In this document: positions 21,374 to 32,511 of the stretch, piece by piece
How the letters are laid out: each line of letters begins with the position of its first letter
How positions within the stretch are numbered: position 1 is the first letter of the stretch
Source: Flaccisagitta enflata
Lineage: Eukaryota; Chaetognatha; Sagittoidea; Aphragmophora
Reading direction: 5' to 3'
DNA: 64,000 bases
NCBI GenBank assembly: GCA_965153355.1
Contig: OZ231128.1
Span: 29,202,001-29,266,000 of the forward strand
The notes under the pieces: model-generated
Database searches by the model: none
What the model saw: the letters and a program-made list of their open reading frames with translations, nothing else
What the model was told of the DNA's origin: nothing
Made by a program: the position numbers and the translations under genes

Positions 21374-22040
21374 AAATTGCAAAATGTTTTTTTCCAAAAT
21401 CTAAAATTATCATACATCCAATCAAAAAAATATCAAAATCGCACCTTAAAATCGTCGCAGACAGACAAAATTTGAAACACAACCAGCCATTTATTATTTC
21501 TAACTAGCTCTCAAATTTCATGACGCTGGGTCAGCAGGAAGTATGCTTTAATTTCACTGGATTAACTTTTTTGCATTTTTTCTTTTTTTCATTGTAATTT
21601 TGAAAATTAGAAAAAATGAGTTTTTTTTGTACCTAAATTTTGAGTCTGTAGATAGCCAATTTTTTTATTTAAACCTTGTGATGCCTTGAGTGGGTTTGGT
21701 TTATGAAAAGAGCAGGTTTGTTAGTTTTCTGAGGACAGCAACCATCAAAAATCAGGTCATTTCTATCTTTGTAGTCAGATTTTGATTTTTTGGCACTTTT
21801 TCTTAAAGATTTAACAATATTTACAGCCCCAAACTGGCCATGATGGTCACCTGACCTAAGAGGATTCACTTTATATAATACTTGGGTACATCTGGTAACT
21901 TGCAGGATAATTTATTATAGCTTTTGGATGCAATAGAATATGCTAAATTTGTGTGACTGGTAATTTTCACGCGATCTTGCTCCGTGTCATATGCAAATCA
22001 TCATAAAGCTGACTTCAATTGCTATTCTTCAACCATCATT
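21374..22040. other. No gene seen
   Basis: A/T-rich sequence without a recognisable element tip or exon. Confidence 0.45.
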
Positions 22041-22254
22041 TCTCCCTTCATTACGTCTTCGTCTTTGTCTTTGTCTTCGTCTTCGTCTTCCTTCTTCCCC
22101 TTCTTCCCCTTCTTCTCTTTCTTCCTCTGGGACCTGCCGATATCTTTCTTACCCTGCCGACAAGCGGCGCTGCTCGCTGCCCCAGAATCAAGAGGCCTGC
22201 AGTGTCGAGCTTTTTTGTCTGATAGTCCGAATCTGTCTCTGTCTTTCCATCTGT

Positions 22255-22255
<1 letters not shown>

Positions 22256-22331
<76 letters not shown>
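22256..22331. repeat. (TC)n microsatellite
   Basis: A pure CT run of about 75 bp downstream of a CTTCGTCTT-rich stretch (22050-22130). Confidence 0.97.
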
Positions 22332-22335
<4 letters not shown>

Positions 22336-22675
22336 GAGCTAAGTCAGTCTGATTTAGAATTGCGCTAAACAACGCTCGTACGCTGTTTTGACAAATGCTC
22401 TTCGCAGAGTTTGAATTTTTCACTCAAAATATGAAATTGAAAAAAGGAATAAAAATTTTTTTAATCCGAGTTTTCGAGTGTTCACAATCCGGATCATGCC
22501 TTCCGCGTAGAGTAGGAAGCGATGGAGCCGTTCTCGCTTACGACTACGGGTGAGTGGGCGGAAAGGGTGTCAAAAGCCCTGACTTCAATAAATGGACAAA
22601 AATGTGAAGTGATGATTTTGTTATAAGCGAAACAAAAGCTACGTGGATTTCGACCGTCTTGGTCGTTTTTAATGT

Positions 22676-23153
<478 letters not shown>

Positions 23154-23477
23154 GATGATTATGTCCATCATCGAATTTCCACAGACGGGGCAAGTTGCAC
23201 ATCGTTTTCCTCTACGTCAAAGATCAGTATTTATGATGACGTCAAACTTCTTACGCATCATTTTCCAGACCGCTAGCGTTACGCCAAAGACACAGTATTG
23301 ACGACATAGAAGAATCAAGGTAGATTGCTAGATGTTATGTAAATGAATAGTTATGGAAACGGGTACAGCACTGAACCTGAATGTTATTCTACCTCTGCTA
23401 TTTCTTTGTCTCTCTGATATCGTATCAGTGAGTCTACGTTCGTTGACGGGAACCAAGCCCACGATATCAACAAATAA

Positions 23478-23897
23478 ACGCCCAAAGTTGAATCAGAGTT
23501 GACATTTGAAACGACGCTTCAATCGCCATCTGACCAAGAATCGACGATACCGACATTGACGCTCGGATCAAGGCTTCAGTCAGCGTCCGAATCCGCGGTT
23601 GAGTGGCAGCGTAGATTCTCGCCCAAACCTTCGCCAGAACAATCCCTTGATTCATCACCCGGCGCTTTTCTATCAATTCGCGACAAAATCCGGCGACGGT
23701 TGGAATACGGTCACAAGATGGGTGCCACGATTGCCAACGAAAACGGATAGGTCATAGTCAAACTGGGCGTGGACGCTGCAAAACTGACATACTATGAATC
23801 CATCTGCGTTTACAGTCTTGAATCAATCTTCTCGGGATCATCGGAAATTGGCTTGATTGGTGCAATGCTTGGATCGGATAGTTACCAGGACATGGAG
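23478..23897 (+). CDS. Candidate exon, transposase-like, with in-frame TAG
   Basis: A 140-codon frame of ordinary protein composition, open from 23478 and interrupted only by a TAG at 23748-23750. The downstream half (VIVKLGVDAAKL ... YESICVYSLESIF) recalls the region before the cysteine pair in large transposase-like proteins of invertebrates, from memory of that protein type. A GT follows GAC ATG GAG at 23898. No start codon or upstream exon was found. It could be a decayed transposon gene, a domesticated gene with a hidden short intron, or chance. Confidence 0.35.
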
Positions 23898-23998
23898 GTT
23901 TGATTGTTTTGAACAAAGCTATAGATGAGATAGCATAAGACTAACTGCTATATCTACGCGATTGGGACTTAAAGGAAAGGAAGGACATTAGGAAGAAA

Positions 23999-24489
23999 TA
24001 GTCGCAAAAGCGTTAGATGGTCAGCGGTACCCGTGCCCTGCTTAAGTAGGTTGTGGATGAAGTTGAGGGGGGAGCAGGGCAGCGGCCCCGAAGGGGTCGA
24101 TGACCTATGCTTTCACACATGTGGGGAATTTTCTCCTCCTCCTTCTTCTTCTCCTCCTCCGCACCCCCCTCCCCCAGCCTCCGGGCCCATATCTCAGCCT
24201 GGAGGCCCATATCCCAGCCTTGAGGCCCAAATCCCAGTCTTGAGGCCCAAATCCCTAGAGACTGGAATCTTGGCCTTGGGGTTGGGATTGGGGCCTTGAG
24301 GGTGGGATTTGGGCCTCAAGACTGAGATCTGGGCCTCGAGGCTGGGATATGGGCCTCCAGGCTGAGATATGGGCCCGAAGGCTGGGGGAGGGGGGGGGTA
24401 CAAAGGAGGAGGAGAAGAAGAAGGAGGGGGAGAAAATTCCCCATATGTGTGAAAGCATAGGTCATGGACCCCTTCGGGGCCGCTGCCCA
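23999..24489 (-). mobile_element. C-family element, copy 3
   Basis: Begins TAGTCGCAAAAGCGTTAGATGG and GGTCAGCGGTACCCGTGCCC, which is the complement of the C tail. Then come the two inverted arms: GGGCAGCGGCCCC ... ACATGTGGGGAATTTTCTCC (24076-24134), and GAGAAAATTCCCCATATGTG ... GGGGCCGCTGCCC (24430-24489). Between them are GGCCCAAATCCCAGCCTT-type units that are themselves inverted about a centre near 24260. The arms are about 60 bp and nearly perfect. Confidence 0.85.
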
Positions 24490-24494
24490 AAAAG

Positions 24495-24622
24495 CACAAA
24501 GAAGAGAATGAGAGGGCAGTAATGCGAAAATGGCACATGATTCGTAAATGTGACAGACTGACAGAGGGACTGACAAACCGACGGACTGATTGACATTGCA
24601 AGATGTAGTATCGCGTGTCGAC
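24495..24622 (-). mobile_element. HL 5' half (minus) beside C copy 3
   Basis: GGGCAGTAATGCG, GACAGACTGACAGAGG repeats and TGTAGTATCGCGTGTCG are the complement of HL middle and 5' sequence. A separate HL 3' tip (AACTAGGCCGGATACACGGC) follows at 24632-24652. Confidence 0.6.
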
Positions 24623-24727
24623 TTGAAAGAAAACTAGGCCGGATACACGGCTTATTTTTTTGTGAATCCGGTGTTAAAGAAAAGCTTATCATAATATTTA
24701 GCTTACCCTAACCACACTCCCTATCAG

Positions 24728-24933
24728 AGCAATTGGGACTCGGTCGCGCGTCATGTCGCTACCCCTGTCTCTTTTGTGTGGTGAAGAGAGACAATTACGC
24801 GACGACGGCAAAGGATCAACGCATCATCGACGCTTGTAACGATCATCGATTTGGAAGATCGCGTGCAAGCATTTGGAAAGAGGCAATTGGTCCAGAAAAA
24901 GACAGACAATTTAGGTCAGAGGAATTTTTCTGA
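24728..24933 (+). CDS. Candidate exon with Cys-pair, transposase-like
   Basis: It follows a good acceptor (CACTCCCTATCAG). The frame reads QLGLGRASCRYPCLFCVVKR and continues about 45 residues to TGA at 24931. GL-x-GA-x(3)-YPCLFC is the kind of cysteine-pair context seen in large transposase-like proteins of invertebrates. Phase does not join directly to 23478-23897, so a missing exon or decay is implied. Function is not assigned. Confidence 0.35.
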
Positions 24934-25050
24934 ATACCGCCATGTTTGAACAAAAACATATTAAATCCGGTACCCAGTTGAAAATTCTAAAAAGTCAGAT
25001 TAAAACAAATCAAGTAGTTTAACTTCGTTTTCATTTGCACTTTGATATAG

Positions 25051-25151
25051 CGTCCAACGAATTCCGCTGATCACAGTTCCGCTTTCGCCCTCAACGCTCA
25101 TTTTAGACATTGCCGTCATTTGGATGCTTCATGTTGCCATGAGATTGACAG
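25051..25151 (+). CDS. Candidate short exon, His/Cys-rich
   Basis: The frame from a TTTGATATAG acceptor reads RPTNSADHSSAF ... HFRHCRHLDASCCHEIDR and reaches a possible donor (GACAG|GTTGGC). It has four Cys/His clusters in 33 residues. It is in line with the other candidate exons of this region but has no family match. Confidence 0.25.
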
Positions 25152-25359
25152 GTTGGCTTTCGTATTCTGTCCAAATTTGTTTTTTTGTCTCTATTCCTAT
25201 CTTGATTGTCTGCCTGTGTCTGTTTCTGTGTCTGACTCGTGGTCAATGCTTGTTTATGTTAGTGGCAGTGTGTGTGTGTTTGTGTGTGTTTGTGTTAGAG
25301 TGTGTGTGTGCGTTCGTTTCTGCGGGTGTGTAATTATGTGTGTGTGTGGGGGGGGTGTT

Positions 25360-25390
<31 letters not shown>

Positions 25391-25464
25391 TTAAGATAAG
25401 ATGGCGAAGCTCTATGGAAGTGTCTCTGTGTCTGTCAGTCTGTCTCTCTGTCTGTCTGTGTGTG

Positions 25465-25465
25465 C

Positions 25466-25531
<66 letters not shown>

Positions 25532-25556
25532 CTCGCTCTCGCTCTCTCTCTCTCTC
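25465..25556. repeat. (TC)n microsatellite
   Basis: A CT run with a few GCTCTC interruptions, ending TCTCAG. It is preceded by TG-rich sequence (25261-25390). Confidence 0.95.
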
Positions 25557-25657
25557 AGGATGAGAAGTGCCGAGTGTTTACTGACAAATCTCCGGTACGA
25601 AGATGCTTTGACAGAAGCTGACGACAACAACCGACAACGACAAGTTAACTTTTGCAG

Positions 25658-25771
25658 CAAGCGATTCAGGCTTTCTCGGAATTTGAGTCTGTAACAGAGA
25701 ACCAAGAAGAAGAAGCCGAGGAGGAAATCGTCTACGAATGGAAGAATTTGGACGAGTTTACAGTTGAATAG
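25658..25771 (+). CDS. Candidate terminal exon with acidic tail
   Basis: After acceptor TTAACTTTTGCAG the frame reads QAIQAFSEFESVTENQEEEA ... EWKNLDEFTVE and stops at TAG. A possible small preceding exon (DEKCRVFTDKSP, 25558-25593) sits right after the TC tract. The acidic composition is not explained by a repeat. The stop lies 8 bp before an HL element. Unrecognised protein. Confidence 0.3.
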   Translation, partial: QAIQAFSEFESVTENQEEEAEEEIVYEWKNLDEFTVE

Positions 25772-25778
25772 TCATTTT

Positions 25779-25901
25779 AGTCACGGTCACGCGACTACAC
25801 CTTGTCATGTTGGTCGCTCCTTATATCACTTTTTTGAACTGCAAGCGATTATCGCATTACTGCCCCTGCCGCGACTGGGGTGCCATTTATTCGGCCTTGT
25901 T
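25779..25901 (+). mobile_element. HL subfamily A element, short complete copy
   Basis: AGTCACGGTCACGCGACT, CACCTTGTCATGTTGGTCGC, ATTACTGCCCCTGCCGCGACT, a GGGGTGCC..TTCGGCC hairpin and TTGTTT. The GTCC repeat region is almost absent, leaving only 123 bp. Confidence 0.8.
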
Positions 25902-25952
25902 TCACTTATCAGGTTTTTAGATAGATTATAGGTAATTTTCAATAGTTTAAAT

Positions 25953-26082
25953 TAAGAAAGTGGAAGCGGTCGATTTTCATGCCGCTTCCACCGCTTCCGC
26001 TTCCGCTTCCATTTTGTAGTACAAATACTACTAGCTTTCCCACCCACCAAAACGGAAGCGGTCAATCGCTTCCACATTTCTA
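25953..26082. mobile_element. hAT-like MITE Q2 with perfect 8-bp duplication
   Basis: A 130-bp palindromic element related to Q1 (GTGGAAGCGGTCGA ... GTCAATCGCTTCCAC). GTTTAAAT stands directly on both sides (25945-25952 and 26083-26090). Non-coding. Confidence 0.88.
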
Positions 26083-26090
26083 GTTTAAAT

Positions 26091-26480
26091 AGAATGTTTT
26101 ATTTTACTTGCTATCTGATTTTGAATCATATTAGATCGTTTTTTGATCATCATTATGGTACTTTGAATGAACTGGTGCATGAAAATACGTGCTTGTAATT
26201 TGTATCAATTACATTTTGGTACACAAGTTTGGTACACAAGGGTTGTTTACAGTTTGATTTTACGCAAAAACGACATCAAATCTTGGAAATGAGTAACGAA
26301 AGCCTCATTTGCATATAGTCAATCTGATGGTTTCCCTTTGTCTTATTCAAAGTCGAGCAAAGCCTGAGTTAGCACAGATAGAACTTACATTTGCAATCAG
26401 TTAGCTAGTCAGCGATGTATAGTAAATTCGGCCGCAGATACGCCATAGATCAGTTAGCTTGTTACATCGTGGAAAGAGAT
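26091..26480. other. No gene recognised
   Basis: A/T-rich sequence. A 38-residue frame from ATG 26414 (MYSKFGRRYAIDQLACYIVE and onward) has protein-like composition but no support beyond its neighbours. Confidence 0.4.
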
Positions 26481-26482
26481 AG

Positions 26483-26596
26483 ATACAAGGAAAAGTTTGG
26501 CGTTATGATGTTACCGATCACGGTATAACCAAAAATGGGCCTACGACGCAATCAGGTTTGTTTACATCGCCAAATGGAGAAAAAAGGTTGAATCAG
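26483..26596 (+). CDS. Candidate exon, unrecognised
   Basis: The frame IQGKVWRYDVTDHGITKNGP ... SPNGEKRLNQ is bounded by AG at 26481-26482 and by a strong donor CAG|GTAAG at 26597. It is in phase 0 with 26735-26868 across a GA-repeat intron. The composition is protein-like. No family recognised. Confidence 0.35.
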
Positions 26597-26658
26597 GTAA
26601 GATTTTCCCCCTTGCATCTTTTTTCTTTTATCTTTCTTTTTTTCCTTTTAATGTCAAC

Positions 26659-26661
<3 letters not shown>

Positions 26662-26734
<73 letters not shown>
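26662..26734. repeat. (GA)n microsatellite
   Basis: A pure AG run. It is one of few purine-strand dinucleotide tracts on the + strand in this window. It also keeps an Arg-Glu frame open, but a spliced intron (26597-26734) is the simpler reading. Confidence 0.97.
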
Positions 26735-26738
<4 letters not shown>

Positions 26739-26868
26739 TTTGGGTTGACAACGACATTCCAGCCATTTCTAGGATAAATCAGCGAAATCGCAAAGATGAG
26801 GGAGAGAGGAGCCAAAAAACCGATTTTTGTTGGTCGCCGTACAAATTTCCACGTCGCGAAATCGATGA
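26735..26868 (+). CDS. Candidate exon, unrecognised
   Basis: The frame TFWVDNDIPAISRINQRNRK ... TDFCWSPYKFPRREIDD follows the GA tract and continues the frame of 26483-26596. It then runs into a T-rich stretch and stops at 26918. The 3' boundary is unclear. Confidence 0.3.
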
Positions 26869-26923
26869 TTTCTTTCTTTCTTTTTTTCTTTTTTCTTTGG
26901 CTTTTGTTATTTCATTTTAGTTC

Positions 26924-27245
26924 AGGCAGCGGCCCATAAAGTCAGCAACCACGAAATCTGACCCTGTGTGCTTTGAGGAATGGGGATTGACTGTCAATAA
27001 TGCAGGGGTGAATATAATTGAGTCGCTTTTGATTCCCCCTGCCTTTGATTATCTTTAAAATCTATGATTTTCTTCCCCAAAAAGCAATGAAACAGTGAAA
27101 GTAGGTTTAAATAGTGTAAAATTGTATTTTACTAACTAGTTTTTATGATTTGGTACAGTCCAAAACTATTGCACAATGGACAAGTGTTTTGTTACACTTG
27201 CGATATCAACGGGGCATCAGGTACTGCTGGTTCTTAGGCTTTAAA
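26924..27245 (+). mobile_element. Diverged C-family element
   Basis: GGCAGCGGCCCATAAAGTCAGC resembles the C head, and GGGGCATCAGGTACTGCTGG near 27210 resembles the C tail. The arms and tandem repeat are not recognisable. Confidence 0.45.
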
Positions 27246-27640
27246 GAGTTGCCTATTATGTTTTCTCAATTTTCACTTTGATTTGTTGTTCTTTTTTTTT
27301 CATTTTTTGTTGCTTTTCGATTCGATTCGATGATTTTGTTGTTGAGCACCGCTTAGAAACAAGAGATCACAGGAGGAACTGATGCCGCCCTTGCCGCTGA
27401 ATGAGGCACACACAAATTTAGACGAAGGGATCTAAGTATACTAAAAGGAAATTCTATCCTCGCTTATCGTATTGCACTAAAATATATTTCTAAACGCCTT
27501 CTTGGGACTATTGGTCGACCGTTGACGTGATGCTATGGCTATATCCATAGGGCCATACGCATAGGCTACACAGTTGCACCCCTCCACACCGGACCCAAGA
27601 GTAGCCTGCCTATAAACCCGCCTATAATGGATATAGAAGC
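27246..27640. other. No gene seen
   Basis: Unassigned sequence up to the next foldback element. Confidence 0.45.
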
Positions 27641-27651
27641 TTGATTCCTTC

Positions 27652-28181
27652 ACAGTCAGCGGACAAAACACAATAGGTATATATATCACTCAGTTGGTTT
27701 TGATCCAACCCACTGATGTTGAACAGAATGCTGTAAACAACAACTGGTTGTTGAAATTACAGCCGGTTGTTAAGTTACGAAGTTGGCAAAAATCCAACTT
27801 TCACCAAATAGAATGAGCCCTGCAGATTCATAATCCTGTTGAAATTCTAAGAAGTTTGATATGTCACAACATATACTTATACATGAAAATAAAAAAAAAT
27901 TATCATTGTTTAATTTAATTATAACGCAATGTTAAAAAAAATATTTTTTACAAAAACTGTTAAGTGTGACATATCAAACTTCTCAGAATTTCATCAGGAG
28001 TATGAATCTGCAGGTCTCATTTTATTTTGGAAAAATTGGATTTTTGCCAACTTTGTAACTTAACAGCCGGCTGTAATTTCAACAACCAGTTGTTGTTTAC
28101 AGCATTCTGTTCAATATTAGTGGGTTGGATCAAAACCAACAGAGTGATATATATACCTATTGTGTTTTGTCCGCTGACTGT
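27652..28181. mobile_element. Foldback element, 530 bp
   Basis: The arms start ACAGTCAGCGGACAAAACAC and continue inward through ATAGGTATATATATCACTC, ACCCACT, ACAGAATGCTGTAAACAAC, ACAGCCGG and GACATATCAAACTTCT on opposite sides. The centre near 27920 is A/T-rich. Target duplication is uncertain (TC on both sides at most). Non-coding. Confidence 0.8.
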
Positions 28182-28429
28182 TCATGTTATTTCTTTTAAT
28201 GATAGAAATCTGCCTATAACAGTTAAAATTTGTTGGGTTCAATTGTACTTTGAATTATAGGACCAAACAGGGCTAGAATATGCCCAATATGACCTGATCG
28301 CGTGACGTGATTTGCACTCTAAAATGATAATCAGGCCTCATTCGAGCTATTTCTTTGAATGAGCCTTTTGAGCTTGCTTCTCACAATTTGACGGAGCCCG
28401 ACCGGAAAACAGCGAGCCCGATCTGGTAG

Positions 28430-28590
28430 CCTGGGAGGGTCCCCTAGTAACCTTGGAAGGCATCTGGTAATTTAGTAACTTGTCTGGTAACTTATTGGAA
28501 TTTTTATCTGTGGTAACTTGGGGCAAAATTCTGGTAGCTTTGGTAACCTGGGAGAAAAATTTGGTAATTTTGGTAATTTTTTTGATGATT
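28430..28590. repeat. Degenerate CTGGTAACTTGG repeats
   Basis: Repeated GGTAACTTG/TGGTAAC motifs, recurring at about 29530-29640 near the middle of D2. Confidence 0.6.
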
Positions 28591-28674
28591 TGAAGAAAAA
28601 AATCAAAATTTTTTACATGAATCATTCATAATGAGCGTCTTATCATTCACCATGCATATGTCACTAAGACATAC

Positions 28675-28828
<154 letters not shown>

Positions 28829-28928
28829 GTTACTCTCTGTGTTCCTCTCTTACTCTTACTCAGACAAATTGCTGTTTCCATTTCACCCAAAAGAATTGTA
28901 AATTGAAGTTGGAACCATAGGCGGTTTT

Positions 28929-29175
28929 TAGTTGTGGATAAGAAGTTTTACACATTGCTATGCTGGTTCCTTTGTGCATCTGTCAATCCACTTATTGATT
29001 TGTCCATCAGTCCATCTAACATCTTTAAATTACTGGTTTTCTTCTGTCCTTTTTATGGGTTTTTAAGTCAGTCTGAATTATGAGTATTGAGTATTGAGTG
29101 TCTATATTAGTTGTGTTATTGCTCCTGCCCTACCATTTGCGACTTTTGCACTTTGTACTTGTAGCGCTTGTTATT
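28929..29175 (+). mobile_element. Diverged HL element
   Basis: TTTTTAGTTGTGGATAAGAAG, weak GTCCATC repeats, TTGCTCCTGCCC, TTTGCGACTTTTGC and GCGCTTGTTATT are in HL order. Strongly diverged. Confidence 0.5.
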
Positions 29176-29936
29176 ATATAAGATTGCGATTTTTTAAATG
29201 CTGCAAAAGAAGAACTCTAATGAAACTTCAAAAACAAACCCAGCGCTAGACCTAACCCTTTCCCCAGCTTTATCTCTACCCCAAACCTTAACTCATCACT
29301 TTCTTTAAAACACTTTAAAAACAAAAAGCCGGGTTTTGGTGGTAATGAATACCAAATATGGGGATCATTGTTAGAGCATACCCGCTAATGGAGCATGACT
29401 GCCAAAAAGGTGAAGAATTTAGTGCCCCATCAAAGATTTTGTAATGTAACTTTACTATAACACATTTTTGTGTCTAGTTCCTTGATATGTGAAGCTCATA
29501 TGTACATTAGATTGATCATCCAACATGATTGTAGTAACCTAATATAGATATTAAGATCTAGTAACTAATTCGGTAACTTGCGAAAAAAATCTGGTAACTA
29601 TCTGGTAACCTGGAGAGGTTAAGCTGGTAACTTGGCCGAATTCAGTGTTGGCCACCGAGGCTCGCAAAGAAAGTGACAATGGCGACGATCTTGTCTACAA
29701 TTGAAACGACCTAAGAATCGGGTCGTCACAAATCACGAGTCACGAGCTCTAACGCAATGGAACGTACATACTGACAGTTCCTCTTTCAGTTTTAACAGCC
29801 GGTCCGCGACTTTACACTGTTTTAGAACAAGTTCACAGATTTAGCACCGTTACCACTGTTCACACTTTTTCTGTCAAGTAGATTGAATGATCAAATGATT
29901 CAGTATGTGAAAATCATCAAATTTTGATGGCGAAAG
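29176..29936. other. No gene seen; interior of D2
   Basis: Includes a C/A-rich stretch of CTAACCC-like words (29245-29300) and CTGGTAACT repeats. No exon recognised. Confidence 0.45.
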
Positions 29937-29938
29937 TA

Positions 29939-30540
29939 CAGTGGGGTTCGTGGAATAACAGCCTAAACTGGAGGAAGGTATTTCAGTGTCTTAATTTCAT
30001 TTGACAAACTTGATATTTGAAATATAAGTTGTTCACTTGATGCTTTTGTCCCTGAGTTTTTCGGTTGCTATGGAAACCAAAATTATTTTTTCAAACATCA
30101 ATAACCACTAAAATATCAATATTTTGAGAAATATTGTCAGGGAACATTGCTCAAAATAAAATTCGCTACAACTTTCCCACAGTATGTTCTGTAAGAATAT
30201 TGCTCGTTTGGCCGTTGCTAGGGGGCATCACACCTAGCAACCGCTAAATGATGCTCCCTAGCAACCGCTAAACGAGCAATATTCTTACAGAACATACTCT
30301 GGGAAAGTTGTAGCAAATTTGATTCTGAGCAATGTTCCCTGATAATATTTATCAAGCTATCAATATTCTAGTTGTTATAAATGTTCAAAAAAATAATTTT
30401 GGTTTCCATAGCAACCGAAAAACTCAGGGACAAAAGCATCAAGTGAACAACTTATATTTCAAATATCAAGTTTGTCAAATGAAATTAAGACACTTAAATA
30501 CCTTCCTCCAGTTTAGGCTGTTATTCCACGAACCCCACTG
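29939..30540. mobile_element. Foldback MITE G3 (TA-flanked)
   Basis: The tips CAGTGGGGTTCGTGGAATAA and complement are flanked by TA (29937-29938, 30541-30542). The core (CACAGTATGTTCTGTAAGAA, GCTCGTTTGGCCGTTGCTAG) is shared with G1 and G2, but the outer 100 or more bases of each arm are different. Non-coding. Confidence 0.88.
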
Positions 30541-30704
30541 TATCATTAATAAGTCCAAAAGAGATACAGCATGTATGGAACTCGTGATCACGATATGCAA
30601 CCTAATTTGAAAGAGCCTCTCGGGCTCACATCTAGCAAAACATGAAAGTCCGACAGCAAAATAGAGAGCGTCGGGCTCGCGGGCTCGTTTTAAAATCAGG
30701 CCTA

Positions 30705-31163
30705 CACTCTTTATTTTGAGTAAGGACAAAGTTTATAAGGACATTAAGGCTGAGATTTAGCCAAAAATTAAGGACATTTTAAGGACAAGGCTCAGCCTCA
30801 GATAAGACCTCAGCAAAAATCTTGTGCTCATTTGACTGCCCTTATAACGTCGGGACTTTCAAGAAGATTGGCAGTGTTAGAAAAAAAGTGCTGTGATTGT
30901 TTTCATAAGAACCTGCTTTATGTTGAATTGTTGATATATGTTTTTAGTTTGAAAAGTTTATTTTCTTTCAAAACAAATTTGTCATATCTATTTTTTTTTT
31001 TTTATTAAGTTAGGTATAGTTACATTTGACAATAGTTAGATACTTGCCTTGCGAAGAAAAAATTAAGAACATTTTAAGAACATTTCAGCCTCAAATTTTT
31101 GATAATTTAAGGACATCCGAGGCTCAAAAAAAATTTACTGGTCCTTAAAAAAAATAAAGAGTG
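30705..31163. mobile_element. TA-flanked TIR element E
   Basis: The 13-bp tips CACTCTTTATTTT and its exact complement are flanked by TA (30703-30704, 31164-31165). The interior has AAGGACATTAAGG-like words, inverted at the right. 459 bp, no transposase. It is inserted in the right tip of D2 and is therefore younger. Confidence 0.8.
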
Positions 31164-31239
31164 TAATGATGATCATAATTTTTTGCAGCCTCTCTAATTG
31201 GTAACGAGACACTTTTTAGAATATCGACAATAGCAAAGG

Positions 31240-31860
31240 TACTTACGTCGAGGTGCAAACGAAGATCAAATTAGAAGAGTCAAAACAATTTTTTCAATAT
31301 TCTAAATTTTATCAATTTAGATTTTTTTTATCAAAGAATATATTTGTTATGTTATATTGTTTTTAGTTTTGCATAGAAAATCATTTGTAGATAAAAAGAG
31401 AGTGCTGAGTAACTAAAAAGGGGAGAAAAAAGAAGGAAATCCAATGAAAATTTAATTTTGCAACTTGACATGTCTTACGGAAAATTCTAAGATTCTCTCC
31501 AAATGCAAAATTTTGCATTTTCAAAAACATGGCCTCATTTTAAATACATATAAGATGAGGGCCATGTTCTTAGAAATGCAAAATTGTTGAATTTGTTCAA
31601 GTCTTAGAATTTTCCCTTTGCAGGTTTTGAATTTTTGCTCTCTTGTTTTTAAGGAATCTATTATTTCCATTTATTCTTTCTTGTCTTTGTCAATAAAACA
31701 AAGCAATGTCTTTATCATACTAGGGTTTCTTTTACTAATAGAATAATATTGAACTAAAAATTAAAAATTTCATTTAAAAAATCACAAAATAGTCATTAAT
31801 ATTGTCATGAAAAGAGACTGAAACCGAAATTTCACCTTTATTTGCACCCCGACTTACGTA
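31240..31860. mobile_element. Foldback element with central hairpin
   Basis: TACTTACGTCGAGGTGCAAAC at the left pairs imperfectly with GTTTGCACC-like sequence at 31833-31860. At the centre near 31551, AACATGGCCTCAT/ATGAGGGCCATGTT and GGAAAATTCTAAGA/TCTTAGAATTTTCC form nested stems. Non-coding. Confidence 0.65.
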
Positions 31861-32397
31861 TTATTTCAAAACTTCATTCACGATTCTTTACATGATTATT
31901 ACTTTTTGGGCGTAAGATTTGAAATAAAACAGTAGGCTGTATTCTTTTTTTATTGACAATGTCATCGAAAAAGACAGAAGAAAAATAAAAAATAAATAGG
32001 AACCTAGATAGAAGATACATCATACATGTTTGATTATTAAGGGAGAGTCCTTAAGATTACGATCGTTTCAGAAAGGGGAGATCACGTGTTTTTCGATGTG
32101 GCGTTTATTAAAAAGGAAAAAAATAAGTCCCCACATACAATGAGCACAGATGATCTCTTTCATATTTCCGCGATGAGCACCGATTGACTGATGGGCAAAA
32201 TACGTTAGTCTGTCGGTTCGTCGATCGGGTCCGTCAGTCCGTCATTCCGAAATGATAGTGAATTGTATTGTTTCTCGGTATATTCAAGATTATATAGAAT
32301 CATTAGGTTTTTATGTGACTGACACGCTCTGCGGTAATTGACGACTTTGACTGCCGCAGTCAGTCTTTCAATCAATGTGTATACTTGTTGAAAATCT
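31861..32397. other. No gene seen; downstream flank of the receptor gene
   Basis: A/T-rich with a GTCTGTCGGTTCGTCGATCG patch near 32211 that may be an HL remnant. It lies 3' of the minus-strand receptor. Confidence 0.4.
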
Positions 32398-32473
32398 GCA
32401 TGGAAATCCCGTTGGACCAACGGACCGATGGACAAACAAAGCCTCTTACTAAGTTGCGTGTCCGCAATCAAAA
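32398..32473 (-). mobile_element. HL subfamily B 5' end (minus)
   Basis: GGACCAACGGACCGATGGAC, AAGCCTCTTACTAAGTTGCG and TGTCCGCAATCAAAAAA are the complement of a B-type 5' end. It starts about 38 bp after the receptor stop codon, so it would lie in the 3' UTR. Confidence 0.7.
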
Positions 32474-32511
32474 AATTCAGGAAAATCATGATTCTTCTAG
32501 CAAATTCCATG

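Noticed and set aside
26558-26920. Single frame crossing the GA repeat as a (RE)n protein
   Set aside because: A strong donor CAG|GTAAG at 26597 and protein-like sequence on both sides make an intron the better explanation.
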